From Deltaproteobacteria bacterium (lineage in GTDB: Bacteria > Acidobacteriota > Thermoanaerobaculia > Multivoradales > JAHZIX01): a stretch of DNA of 64,000 bases. Below, piece by piece: positions 6,764-14,990 of this stretch (positions within the stretch are counted from its first letter, which is position 1; each line of letters begins with the position of its first letter). The stretch lies in the NCBI GenBank assembly GCA_022601195.1, contig JAHZIX010000001.1, positions 148,689 to 212,688 on the forward strand, given 5' to 3'. A model generated the notes under the pieces. That model was not told the origin of the DNA, made no database searches, and worked only from the letters and a program-made list of their open reading frames with translations. The translations under genes and the position numbers were made by a program.

Positions 6764-8911
6764 TTGAGTAAAAAGAGAAAGACCGAAGATCTTGGAACAA
6801 CCAAGCTGCCCAGTAGGAATTTAGGACATCGGGCCTATTTCCTAAATCGTGAGCTCAGCTGGCTGGAGTTCAACCGTCGAGTCCTAGAAGAGGCACTGGA
6901 CCCGAAAAATCGCCTTCTCGAGCGCGTGAAGTTCCTAGCAATCTTCGGCAGTAATCTAGATGAATTCTTTATGATTCGCGTCTCAGGTCTGCGGCGTCAA
7001 TTTTCTGCCGGGGTCCTGACGGCTCCTCCTGATGGGATGTCACCAGGAGAGCAACTTACCGCCATCCGTTCTCGTCTAATACCCATGCTCCAGCAGTCTA
7101 CAGAATGCTGGCATCAAGATCTCCGCCCGAAGCTGGCTACCGAAGGAATTCAGATCTTGTCCTACGACGACCTCAGAAGCAATCAAAAAAAGTCCCTACG
7201 ACATTATTTCCGCGGCGAGATTCTTCCAGCCCTGACTCCCTTAGCTTTTGATCCCGGCCACCCCTTTCCGCACATTTCAAACCTATCGATCAATCTTGCA
7301 GTGGTCGTGCATGACCCGGACCACGGTGAGCGTTTCGCGCGGGTCAAGGTACCCCATATGTTCAACCGCTTGGTGCGCCTTCCAGGAAAAAGGATCGACG
7401 AAGGAGAAATCGAATTCGAACCCCAAACGACTCACTTTGTCTGGCTCGAAGAGGTGGTTATCGCCAATCTCGATCTGCTCTTCCCTGGTCTCGGTATCGT
7501 AACCGCCCACCCTTTCCGAGTGACCCGGGACGCCGATGTCGAGATTGAGGAGGACGAGGCGTCCGACCTCCTTGCAGCGATGGTTGAACTGGTAGGCCAA
7601 CGGCACTTCGGATCAGCGGTACGACTAGAAGTCGACGCCGGAATGCCAGAAGAGATTCGAGAGATCCTTCAGAGCAACCTCGGCGTTCAGAGCTATCAGG
7701 TTTATGCCCTGGAGCCTCCCTTGGCCCGATCTGATCTGATGGAAATCTCCAAGATCGATCGGCCGGAGCTCAAGGCCCCAGTTTTTCTCCCCATCACTCC
7801 CCCTGTACTGACTCGAGACGAGAGCATCTTCTCGGTGCTCCGCCGCCAAGACATCCTCTTTTATCATCCCTACGACAGCTTCAACCCCGTCGTTGAGTTC
7901 ATAAGCTCCGCAGCCCGAGATCCAGATGTCCTAGCGATCAAACAAACTCTCTATCGAGTTGGACCGAACTCTCCCATCGTCCAGGCGCTCAGGGAGGCCA
8001 GGGAGAACGGGAAACAAGTATCTGCACTTCTCGAGCTAAAGGCAAGATTCGACGAAACTAACAATATTGGCTGGGCGCGGGCCCTAGAACGAGCAGGCGT
8101 TCATGTCGTCTACGGACTACTCGGTCTAAAAGTGCATGCAAAGATGTGCCTAATTGTGAGGCGAGAAAAAGGCGGCATTCGTTGCTACACACACCTAGGA
8201 ACCGGAAACTATAACCCCGTAACGGCGCGATTGTATTCAGACTTGGGACTCCTCACTTCCGACCCTACCATCGCTGAAGATGTCTCGGACCTGTTCAACT
8301 CACTCACGGGCTATTCCAAGAAGAACGATTATTGTCGCCTCCTAGTCGCTCCGGGGCGGATGCGTAAAGAAATCATTCGACGTATCGACCGAGAGATCGA
8401 ATGTCACACAACGAGCGGCGATGGACACATCGCGATCAAAATCAACTCTATCACCGACCGTCAGTGTATTAAGGCCCTCTACCGGGCCTCTCGGGCCGGC
8501 GTCCGCGTAGACCTCCAGCCTCGAGGAATCTGTTGTCTGCGACCTGGGGTCGAAGGAGTCAGTGAAAACATCCGGGTAACGTCAATCGTCGGCCGGTTTC
8601 TCGAACATCCTCGGATTCTCTATTTTCGAAATGGTGGAAAAGAAGAGCTCTTCTTGGGCAGCGCAGATCTGATGCCCCGGAACCTAGATGGCAGGGTTGA
8701 AGTTCTCTTCCCAATTCTCGACAGAGCCCTTCTAAAACAAATACGAAATGATGTCCTCTTTTTCCACCTGAAAGACAATGTCAAAGCCCGGCGCCTTCAA
8801 CGCGATGGTACCTACAGAAGGGTCCAGCCGCGAAAAGACGAGCCCGTCATCGATTCTCAGGCCCTACGGCTACGAGATCGGGGTTCCTGGCACAGAGAGG
8901 AAGGCTCGTAG
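6764..8911 (+). CDS. ppk1: Polyphosphate kinase 1
   Basis: Makes and degrades polyphosphate, using ATP to extend the chain. The 715-residue length matches the family. Visible motifs are RELSWLEFNRRVLEEA near the N-terminus, SNLDEFFMIRVSG, GHPFPHISNLSINLAV, FYHPYDSFNPVVEFI, LLELKARFDETNNIGWA, and GLKVHAKMCLIVRRE with His458 as the likely phosphorylated residue. THLGTGNYNPVTARLYSD and DLMPRNLDGRVEVLFPI follow in the C-terminal phospholipase-D-like half. The start must be TTG 6764, since the first in-frame ATG is inside the conserved N-terminal domain. The 3' end is only 17 bases from the end of a convergent PPK2 gene. It is the core of the local phosphate module. Confidence 0.96.
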   Translation: MSKKRKTEDLGTTKLPSRNLGHRAYFLNRELSWLEFNRRVLEEALDPKNRLLERVKFLAIFGSNLDEFFMIRVSGLRRQFSAGVLTAPPDGMSPGEQLTAIRSRLIPMLQQSTECWHQDLRPKLATEGIQILSYDDLRSNQKKSLRHYFRGEILPALTPLAFDPGHPFPHISNLSINLAVVVHDPDHGERFARVKVPHMFNRLVRLPGKRIDEGEIEFEPQTTHFVWLEEVVIANLDLLFPGLGIVTAHPFRVTRDADVEIEEDEASDLLAAMVELVGQRHFGSAVRLEVDAGMPEEIREILQSNLGVQSYQVYALEPPLARSDLMEISKIDRPELKAPVFLPITPPVLTRDESIFSVLRRQDILFYHPYDSFNPVVEFISSAARDPDVLAIKQTLYRVGPNSPIVQALREARENGKQVSALLELKARFDETNNIGWARALERAGVHVVYGLLGLKVHAKMCLIVRREKGGIRCYTHLGTGNYNPVTARLYSDLGLLTSDPTIAEDVSDLFNSLTGYSKKNDYCRLLVAPGRMRKEIIRRIDREIECHTTSGDGHIAIKINSITDRQCIKALYRASRAGVRVDLQPRGICCLRPGVEGVSENIRVTSIVGRFLEHPRILYFRNGGKEELFLGSADLMPRNLDGRVEVLFPILDRALLKQIRNDVLFFHLKDNVKARRLQRDGTYRRVQPRKDEPVIDSQALRLRDRGSWHREEGS

Positions 8912-8928
8912 TTGAGCTTGGGTGAGCT

Positions 8929-9759
8929 CTACTTTCTCCTAGGCCGCCGCTTCCCTGAGGAACTGGATTTCCCCTTTTTCTTTTTTTTCTTTTTCTTCTC
9001 AAGGGAGCTCTTTGCTGCAGCAGTAGCTCCTGACAAAGGAGCCGTGAGCGGTAGCTCTTCTTCGACTCGACAAACGAGAGCTCTCAGAGCCTTGATGCGA
9101 GCCCAATACTTGTTATCGCCTTCGATGAGGGTCCAAGGCGCTCGGTGGGTACTTGTACGCCGCAGCATGTCGGTGGTCGCTAGCTCGTACTCTCCCCACT
9201 TGCTGCGATTCCGCCAATCCTCGTCCGTGAGCTTCCATTTCTTGTGAGGGGTGACCTCTCGAGCTTTGAAGCGACGCTCCTGCTCCTCCTTGCTCAGGTG
9301 AAGGAAGAGCTTGACGAGAATGATGTTCGCGTCAACCAGCTGTCGCTCGAACTCATTGATCTCTCGAAAGGCCCGCTTCCACTGGTCCAGCGTCGCGAAG
9401 CCCTCAACTCTCTCCACCAGCACGCGGCCATACCAGGTCCGATCGAAGATGACGATCTGCTTGTCCTCTGGTGTGATCAGGCGCCGCCAGAACCTCCACA
9501 AATAGTGATGCTCACGATCCTCCCCTTCCGGGGCAGCGATGGCGTAGACTTGATAGCCTCTGGGGTCCAGCTTCTCGGTGATTCGCCGAATACTCCCGCC
9601 CTTCCCGGCGGCATCCCAACCTTCGTAAACCATCACAACGGACCGACGGCCCTTGTAGAGCTCGAAGGCCAGCCGATGTAGTCGCCCTTGCAGCTCAACG
9701 AGCTCTTTCTGATACTGCTCCTTATCGAGTGCTAAGGATAAGTCCAGGGTGTCTAGCAT
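8929..9759 (-). CDS. ppk2: Polyphosphate kinase 2 family phosphotransferase with poly-Lys tail
   Basis: A 276-residue PPK2 protein, which moves phosphate between polyphosphate and nucleotides. It has an intact Walker A loop GWDAAGKGG (47-55, Lys53), the lid region DPRGYQVYAIAAPEGED, and FDRTWYGRVLVERVEG with Asp106 as the Walker B-like residue. Whether it prefers AMP, ADP or GDP cannot be read safely from motifs. The oddity is the end: after about residue 250 a non-family tail begins, with eight Lys in a row followed by a Ser stretch and a basic GKRRPRRK. The tail is encoded by long A/T homopolymer runs at about 8966-9000. It follows a degenerate PPK2 gene by 32 bases on the same strand, so the two are likely co-transcribed. 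Confidence 0.93.
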   Translation of the reverse strand: MLDTLDLSLALDKEQYQKELVELQGRLHRLAFELYKGRRSVVMVYEGWDAAGKGGSIRRITEKLDPRGYQVYAIAAPEGEDREHHYLWRFWRRLITPEDKQIVIFDRTWYGRVLVERVEGFATLDQWKRAFREINEFERQLVDANIILVKLFLHLSKEEQERRFKAREVTPHKKWKLTDEDWRNRSKWGEYELATTDMLRRTSTHRAPWTLIEGDNKYWARIKALRALVCRVEEELPLTAPLSGATAAAKSSLEKKKKKKKKGKSSSSGKRRPRRK

Positions 9760-9791
9760 TCCTGTTTTGTCTCACTTTATGCCTCACTTGG

Positions 9792-10532
9792 TCAGACCTC
9801 TGAGTCTTCGATCGAAACGCCGAACCGCTCCAAGCCTTCTTCCATTTCACGAATGAGAGTCTCGAAGACTCTGATTCGTGCCCAATTACGATCCGTTGTA
9901 TTGATCAAAGACCAACTCCCCCACTCAGCCTCGGTTTGCTGCAGAGTCTCCTCGATAACAGTGCGCCGCGAATCGTACAGCTCATGGCGTTCCCACTCGT
10001 CCTCCGCCAAGAGCCATTCTGTATCCGGGTTCGAGGCGATCTTATCGAGGCGTCTCCTTTGCTCCTCTCGGCTGATGTGAAGGAAGAGTTTGATGACCAG
10101 GCAACGGTCGTTGGCCAAGGCGTCCTCGAAAAAGCGGATATCGCGACACTTGCGAAGCCAACGCGCCCGGTCGATGGACTCCTTCAGTCGTTGTTCGACC
10201 AGCTCGGAGTACCAACTACGATGAAAGATAGCCATTTCCCCGCGGCGCGGAATGCGGCACCAGAATCGCCACATCCAAGGCAGGCGGGACTCGTAGGTGC
10301 GAGGTTCCTGAATCGAGTGAAGGGTGAAACCTCTTGGCTCGAGGCGCTCGGTCACCTTTTTGATCGCAGAGGCCTGCCCGGATGTGCGCCAACCTTCGAA
10401 CACGATCAAAGAACCTATTCCGCCCGTGTGGGTAACCCGCTGAAGGTCCAGAAGACGCCGCTGTAGATCTGGCAGACGCCGTTTGTAGTCTTCCCTAGCC
10501 AAGGCCTGGGGGCGATTGACGGTTTCTAGCAT
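9792..10532 (-). CDS. PPK2-like protein with degenerate P-loop
   Basis: A 246-residue paralogue of the next gene. It aligns along the PPK2 core but has lost key residues. The Walker A position reads GWRTSGQAS (47-55) instead of GWDAAGKGG, so the Asp and the phosphate-binding Lys are replaced by Arg and Gln. The Walker B-like FDRTWYGR has become FHRSWYSE. Other structural motifs remain, including ERLEPRGFTLHSIQEP and the LFLHISREEQRRRL segment, so the fold is probably kept. Known two-domain PPK2 enzymes (polyphosphate:AMP phosphotransferase type) fuse an inactive N-terminal PPK2 domain to an active C-terminal one. These two neighbouring genes look like the same arrangement split in two, with the inactive part first in the transcript. 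A structural or regulatory role is inferred. Confidence 0.85.
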   Translation of the reverse strand: MLETVNRPQALAREDYKRRLPDLQRRLLDLQRVTHTGGIGSLIVFEGWRTSGQASAIKKVTERLEPRGFTLHSIQEPRTYESRLPWMWRFWCRIPRRGEMAIFHRSWYSELVEQRLKESIDRARWLRKCRDIRFFEDALANDRCLVIKLFLHISREEQRRRLDKIASNPDTEWLLAEDEWERHELYDSRRTVIEETLQQTEAEWGSWSLINTTDRNWARIRVFETLIREMEEGLERFGVSIEDSEV

Positions 10533-10579
10533 GGGAATGTCTACCGACTCCGGCCGGGAAGGCGCTGCCCCATCCCCAG

Positions 10580-10770
10580 AGCTAGCTCTTCCTTCTCATC
10601 GAGTTCGTCGCGAGGTGCCGTAGATGCCTGGAAGTCCAAAGGAGAAAGCGATTTCTGCGACCCAGCCAAATTTGCACTATATGGAGAAGCAGAATCGCCT
10701 TCCGACGCCGGAAGCTTAGGTAGATACGGAGCCGCAGCAGAAGGTTGGTGAGGAGGAAGGGTCAGCCACC
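10580..10770 (+). repeat. Dispersed intergenic repeat, copy 2
   Basis: About 190 bases between the degenerate PPK2 gene and the phosphate symporter. They match copy 3 (14793-14980) over the whole length at roughly 65-70 percent by eye, with conserved blocks such as AGCAGAATCGCC, GGAGCCGCAG and GTTGGTGAG. The minus strand is open here (a frame at 10541-10819) and copy 3 is also open on that strand with similar text (SAAAPYLPKLPASEGDSA against STAAPDLPKSPASDGDSA). A short peptide cannot be excluded, but no ribosome binding site supports it. Confidence 0.65.
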
Positions 10771-10815
10771 TCAACCCGCCTATACCCCTCTTCCTGCGGT
10801 CAACGAACCGTTGGC

Positions 10816-12546
10816 TCACCCTTTGTCCCCCTTGCCCGTCGCCTCACCGGAAACAGCAGCCCTAGCGATCCGCTTGCAGAAATAGTAGATCCGCTTTAGG
10901 TTCTCGAGAATGTCCATCTCGATCGAATAGGCTTCGATCCGCTTCGGTTCGTCCACGACCAGTCGAAGAGCCTGATGCCGTGCCGCTAAATCCGTCATTT
11001 GGTTGATACTTGCCTTCATCGAGGTTACCTCCTCGGAGGAAGTTTCGCTTCTCTCTGCCATCGCCAACACCGCTCCCTGAAAAGCCCGTTGGACTTCCTC
11101 ATGAAAGGCACCGATGACAGAGGTGGTTTCATCGCTGATTGCCACTCGTTCTTTCAAACGGTGACGCGCCAATCCGACCAGACCAGTCTCGATAATATCT
11201 CCGATATGCTCGAGGTCATTGGCCATCGCCATGAGAGTGAGGAGCTCCTCGGTTTGCTGCTTTGCCAAGGGGGCCTGACTGATCTGCCCCAGGTAGTCAA
11301 TGATTTTTCCGTGGAGCGCGTCGACGGTATCGTCCTGCTCTGCAACGTTGTCGATTTCTTCCGCCGTGCCATTGAGCATCGCCGGAAGGATCTCCTCCAA
11401 CATGACCTGGGTGTGCTCAGCTAAATGCAACAATTCGAGACGCACCCGATCCAGGGCCAAGGGAGGAGTCGTCAGCAATTCCGTCGCCAGAAAGCGAGCT
11501 CTCACCTGATCTTCCTCACGAATAGTGCGATCTGGTACTAGCCTCTCCGCAATCCGGGCGATCTGGGTGGCGAAGGGAAGGAAGACGAGCGTATTCACGA
11601 CATTGAAGATCGTATGAGCGTTGGCGACCTGGCGCGGCGTCTCAGCGGCCAGCTTTGCAGTATCGTTCAGGAGGCGGCTCTGCGGTGAAACAGAGGTGAC
11701 CCAGGCCGCGAACTGGTCGATGAAGCCTACCCAGAGGAGAACTCCGAAGACATTGAAAAGGACATGCACCACGGAGGCCCGCAAGGCCTCTCGAGGCTTG
11801 CCGATGGAGGCCAGAATGGCGGTGATGCAAGTCCCGATATTCGAGCCGAAGATCAGGGCAATACCTGCTACGAGGGTAATCAGACCCTGGCTCGCCATAA
11901 CGATTACGATGCCCGTCGTTGCAGAGGAGGATTGCACCAAGGCCGTAAAGGCGGCTCCGGCGAGGATTCCAACCAGTGGATTCTCCATGCGGATCATCCA
12001 GTCCAGAAAGGGCTCATAGGTTCTCAGGGGCGCCATCGCCTCCGACATGACCCCCATACCGAAGAAGACCAACCCAAGCCCCATGAGCCCTGCTCCACGG
12101 TAACGAGTCGCCTGCTGCCGGGAGAAAAAGAGTGTTCCAAACCCGACGGCGATGATCGCCAGGGCATACTTCGTGATCTTGAAGGCGATGATCTGTGCCG
12201 TGATCGTCGTCCCAATATTGGCCCCCATGATGATCCCAACGGATTGGGACATGGACATCAGCCCCGCTGTAATGAAACCCACCACGAGTACCGTCGTAAC
12301 CGAGGAGCTCTGGATGACCGCCGTGACCAGCGCACCAGTCATCGCACCGGTGAGACGATTCGTGGTCAGCTTGCCGAGAACTGTCCGCAGCCGGTCACCT
12401 GCCACCGCCTTCAGAGACTCGGCCATCTGATCCATGCCAAAGAGGAAGAGAGCCAATCCTCCTAGGAGGCCCATGACGAGGGCGAGAATATCCAGCGAGG
12501 CCGGTTCCTCCAGCGAGCTCAGAGCCACCGCGACAATCCCACTCAT
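10816..12546 (-). CDS. Na/Pi cotransporter family protein with C-terminal PhoU domain
   Basis: A 576-residue membrane protein of the NptA/PNaS family that imports inorganic phosphate with sodium. Two inverted transport repeats carry the hallmark QSSS motifs (AVIQSSSVTTVLVVGF and ALVQSSSATTGIVIVM). Around them are GANIGTTITAQ and GSNIGTCITAI and about eight to ten hydrophobic segments in residues 15-350. The last 220 residues are helical and PhoU-like (VMLEEILPAML, MANDLEHIGDIIE), as in many bacterial members, and may sense phosphate state. The gene starts three bases after the stop of the universal stress gene, so they form an operon. With ppk1 and two PPK2 genes nearby, it would supply phosphate for polyphosphate. 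Confidence 0.92.
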   Translation of the reverse strand: MSGIVAVALSSLEEPASLDILALVMGLLGGLALFLFGMDQMAESLKAVAGDRLRTVLGKLTTNRLTGAMTGALVTAVIQSSSVTTVLVVGFITAGLMSMSQSVGIIMGANIGTTITAQIIAFKITKYALAIIAVGFGTLFFSRQQATRYRGAGLMGLGLVFFGMGVMSEAMAPLRTYEPFLDWMIRMENPLVGILAGAAFTALVQSSSATTGIVIVMASQGLITLVAGIALIFGSNIGTCITAILASIGKPREALRASVVHVLFNVFGVLLWVGFIDQFAAWVTSVSPQSRLLNDTAKLAAETPRQVANAHTIFNVVNTLVFLPFATQIARIAERLVPDRTIREEDQVRARFLATELLTTPPLALDRVRLELLHLAEHTQVMLEEILPAMLNGTAEEIDNVAEQDDTVDALHGKIIDYLGQISQAPLAKQQTEELLTLMAMANDLEHIGDIIETGLVGLARHRLKERVAISDETTSVIGAFHEEVQRAFQGAVLAMAERSETSSEEVTSMKASINQMTDLAARHQALRLVVDEPKRIEAYSIEMDILENLKRIYYFCKRIARAAVSGEATGKGDKG

Positions 12547-12549
12547 GAC

Positions 12550-13047
12550 TCAACTCTGTCTCTCGACGGGCTCTTTAACGATCGTCACAGGGATCTTTGC
12601 CAGTTGAACCACCCGCTCCGCCTTCGAGCCGAGCATGAGATGTGGTAGGCCGGTCCTCCCCTGGCTCCCCATGACGATCAAACGCGCGCGGTGGCGCTCG
12701 GCAACCTCCAGGATCCGGCTGACCGGCAAACCCACGATGAGAAGATCGTTGACCTCCAGCCCCTCGAGTTCAGGAATCTCTTTCGGAATCTCGGCAAGGA
12801 ATTCGTCCAACATCAAACGAGCGGCAGCCTCCAGACCGAGCAAGTGACGCCGCCGTTTCTTCGCTTTAGTGTAGTAACCCGGGGCCGCTCCAGGGTCATG
12901 GGCCACGTGCAACAGCAGGAGTGGAAGATCGAAGCAGCGAGCGGCAGCTGCTGCCCATCTCACCGCTCCCCGAGACCTCTCAGAAAAATCCACGGGCACG
13001 AGAACACATTCCTTCTTCGATTTCGCGGCTCGACTCTTCTTTCCCAT
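12550..13047 (-). CDS. Universal stress protein (UspA family)
   Basis: A 165-residue UspA domain protein. It starts with a beta strand VLVPVDFSERS, has LLLLHVAHDP in the middle, and ends with the ATP-binding signature GSQGRTGLPHLMLGSKAERV followed by VTIVKEP. The start is placed at ATG 13047, behind AGAGG; a GTG two codons upstream is possible. The N-terminus is basic (MGKKSRAAKSKK). There is an insertion of basic residues (KAKKRRRHLLG) between the first and second half. It is directly upstream of the phosphate symporter with three bases between them, so it probably belongs to that transcription unit and may link nucleotide or stress state to phosphate handling. Confidence 0.9.
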   Translation of the reverse strand: MGKKSRAAKSKKECVLVPVDFSERSRGAVRWAAAAARCFDLPLLLLHVAHDPGAAPGYYTKAKKRRRHLLGLEAAARLMLDEFLAEIPKEIPELEGLEVNDLLIVGLPVSRILEVAERHRARLIVMGSQGRTGLPHLMLGSKAERVVQLAKIPVTIVKEPVERQS

Positions 13048-13270
13048 TGGCACCTCTGGCGATTGGACAAACCCTGGAGGAGTTGAGTCCGAGGCGCCAC
13101 CTCTCTGAGGGCGGGATCACCCACCCCGAACAGGTAGGAGGATCCGCGAAGGCACCAAGTGTTGAGATGAGTCAAGCTTGGACAATCTTCTGGAATTCCT
13201 CCTCGCAAACCTTCTGAAGAAGTTCCGGCTAGCCTCCTGTCGAAGACGAGCCGGCCGGCAGGGAGCACCA

Positions 13271-13290
13271 TTGACAAATAAATTTGTCAA
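13271..13290. promoter_or_regulatory. Palindromic operator of the ArsR-type regulator
   Basis: A perfect inverted repeat with nine-base arms, TTGACAAAT and ATTTGTCAA, separated by AA. It ends 14 bases before the preferred start codon of the winged-helix gene and covers the likely promoter, since the left arm begins with TTGACA. This is the typical place for an autoregulated ArsR-family operator. Binding is inferred. Confidence 0.7.
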
Positions 13291-13304
13291 TGCCACCATC
13301 AGGC

Positions 13305-13907
13305 ATGCTCGATGTCGAAGTCATCCAAGAACCGGCGACGGCTGTCGCTGCTCTCGGGCCCCTCCGGGGCAAATTGTTAGCGGAGTTGCGACAGCCCGCG
13401 TCGGCGGCGGGACTCGCTTCTGTCTTGGGCCTGCCTCGGCAGAAGGTCAACTACCATTTGCGAGCCCTGGAAGCTCATGGGTTGGTGACAGTTGCGGAGC
13501 AGCGCACCTGGGGCGGTCTTACGGAGCGCTTGCTGGTGGCGACGGCTCAAAGCTATGTGGTCTCCCCTGGGGCGCTCGGCCCCATTGCCGCCGATCCTGC
13601 CCACAGCTCAGATCGCCTCTCCGCCAGCTACTTGATCGCCCTCGCGGCCCGAGCGGTGCGAGAGGTCGGCGATCTGTTTCGCCGGGCAACGGAAGCCAAG
13701 AAACGCCTGGCGACGGTCTCCATGGACACCACGATTCGTTTTCGGACGGCGCGAGAAAGAGCCTCCTTCAGCCGTGAGCTGGCCGCCGCAGTCACCGAGC
13801 TTGCGGCGCGATATCACGATGACTCAGCGCCCGGAGGACGACCTCACCGGCTGATCGTATTGGCCCATCCACAACCCCATAACCCATCTATCGAGGATCC
13901 GTCATGA
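13305..13907 (+). CDS. ArsR-type winged-helix transcriptional regulator
   Basis: A 200-residue DNA-binding protein. The N-terminal third is a winged helix of the ArsR type (LGPLRGKLLAELRQPASAAG, then LGLPRQKVNYHLRALEAHGL as the recognition helix and wing start). The rest is helical and probably drives dimerisation. The start at ATG 13305 fits the family beginning (MLDVEVIQEP); ATG 13290 and TTG 13284 lie inside or at the edge of the palindrome and are less likely. The stop overlaps the start of the next gene (ATGA at 13904-13907), so the regulator and the SRPBCC protein are translated as a coupled pair. This two-gene layout is common. The palindrome upstream suggests autoregulation. The effector is unknown. 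Confidence 0.88.
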   Translation: MLDVEVIQEPATAVAALGPLRGKLLAELRQPASAAGLASVLGLPRQKVNYHLRALEAHGLVTVAEQRTWGGLTERLLVATAQSYVVSPGALGPIAADPAHSSDRLSASYLIALAARAVREVGDLFRRATEAKKRLATVSMDTTIRFRTARERASFSRELAAAVTELAARYHDDSAPGGRPHRLIVLAHPQPHNPSIEDPS

Positions 13908-14713
13908 GTGTGAAACGCGATGCAACAGGTCGCCGGTTTGTCGAGGCCGAAGTCGAAGTCCCTGGAACACCGGAGGAAGTCTGGCGGGCGATCGCCACCG
14001 GTCCGGGCATATCTTCCTGGTTTGTTCCGACGGATGTCGACGAGCGGGTGGGAGGAGTGGCCAAGTGCTCCTTTGGTCCGGGCATGGATTCCATCTCGAC
14101 CATCACGACCTGGGACCCACCTCGCCGATTCGCCAGTGATTCTCAGGACTTGGGGCCGGAGGCACCCACCGTCGCTACGGAGTGGATCGTCGAAGCGAAG
14201 TCCGGTGGTACCTGCATCGTCCGGGTGGTGCACAGCTTGTTTACGGACTCGGACGATTGGGATAACGAGCTCGAAGCCTGGGAAGGTGGATGGCCGGACT
14301 TCTTTCGTATTCTCCGCTTGTACCTCGAGCACTTCCAGGGGCAACCTTCGGCTCTATTGCCGGTCTCGGCCATGACATCTCTGGAGCCCGGTGAAGCGTG
14401 GAAAAAGTTCAGCACGGCTCTCGGTGTCCTCGACATCGCTGAAGGGGAAGAGCGCCGCGTCGATGTCGCCGGCCTTCCTTCCTTTGAAATTCACGTCGAG
14501 GGCGTGGGGCAAAAACCGCCTCATCAAGGGGAGCTTCTGGTCAGAACGGGAGAGCCCACGCCCGGGCTGGCTCATTGGTTCGCGTTGAAGATGGGTGAGC
14601 AGACAATGCTGTCGCTCCGCTTCTACGTCTATGGCGACTCGGCCCAGGAGGCAGTGCAGCGAGCCGAGCCCCTGTGGAACGCCTGGATCAGCGAGCAATT
14701 TCCGGCGAGCTAG
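13904..14713 (+). CDS. SRPBCC (AHSA1-like) domain protein
   Basis: A 269-residue protein with an N-terminal START/Bet v1-like fold of the AHSA1 group. The family opening EAEVEVPGTPEEVWRAIATG is followed by ISSWFVPTDVDERVGG and FASDSQDLGPEAPTVATEWI. The second half (about residues 160-269) is a less familiar domain that may be a second degenerate copy or a dimer partner. These proteins bind hydrophobic ligands, and many are paired with ArsR-type regulators as here. The exact role is unknown. It is cytoplasmic, with no signal peptide. A strong hairpin 24 bases after its stop ends the operon. Confidence 0.87.
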   Translation: MSVKRDATGRRFVEAEVEVPGTPEEVWRAIATGPGISSWFVPTDVDERVGGVAKCSFGPGMDSISTITTWDPPRRFASDSQDLGPEAPTVATEWIVEAKSGGTCIVRVVHSLFTDSDDWDNELEAWEGGWPDFFRILRLYLEHFQGQPSALLPVSAMTSLEPGEAWKKFSTALGVLDIAEGEERRVDVAGLPSFEIHVEGVGQKPPHQGELLVRTGEPTPGLAHWFALKMGEQTMLSLRFYVYGDSAQEAVQRAEPLWNAWISEQFPAS

Positions 14714-14736
14714 TTGAGCCTGGTCTTCTCACCCAC

Positions 14737-14771
14737 TTGGTCACCAGGCATCCGAGGTGCCTGGTGACCAA
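14737..14771 (+). terminator. Hairpin terminator after the ArsR-SRPBCC operon
   Basis: A perfect 14-base stem, TTGGTCACCAGGCA pairing with TGCCTGGTGACCAA, with a seven-base loop. It lies 24 bases after the SRPBCC stop codon. No clean U-run follows directly; a short TATTTTGT comes 13 bases later. It could serve both strands. Confidence 0.6.
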
Positions 14772-14792
14772 CTAAGAAGTCGTATTTTGTAC

Positions 14793-14980
14793 CGCTAGCC
14801 CTTTCTTCTCACCGACTTCATTACGAGGCCCCGAAGATGCCGGGAGATCCAAGGAAGAAGGGGATTCCTGCGACGCAGGCACAATAACACTGTGTCGAGG
14901 AGCAGAATCGCCGTCTGACGCTGGAGATTTCGGTAGATCCGGAGCCGCAGTAGAAAGTTGGTGAGCAGGAAAGGCTAGCG
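14793..14980 (+). repeat. Dispersed intergenic repeat, copy 3
   Basis: Matches copy 2 at 10580-10770 from the first GCTAGC word to the last, in the same orientation and with the same order of blocks (GATGCC, CTGCGAC, AGCAGAATCGCC, GGAGCCGCAG, GTTGGTGAG). It lies between the SRPBCC operon terminator and the second universal stress gene. The rest of the gap to 15244 holds a partial further copy. Confidence 0.65.
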
Positions 14981-14990
14981 CAGCCGCCCT

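Noticed and set aside
10541..10819. Possible small gene on the minus strand
   Set aside because: Lies in the dispersed repeat and lacks a ribosome binding site; similar text in copy 3 reflects the repeat. Kept as a possibility in the repeat entry only.
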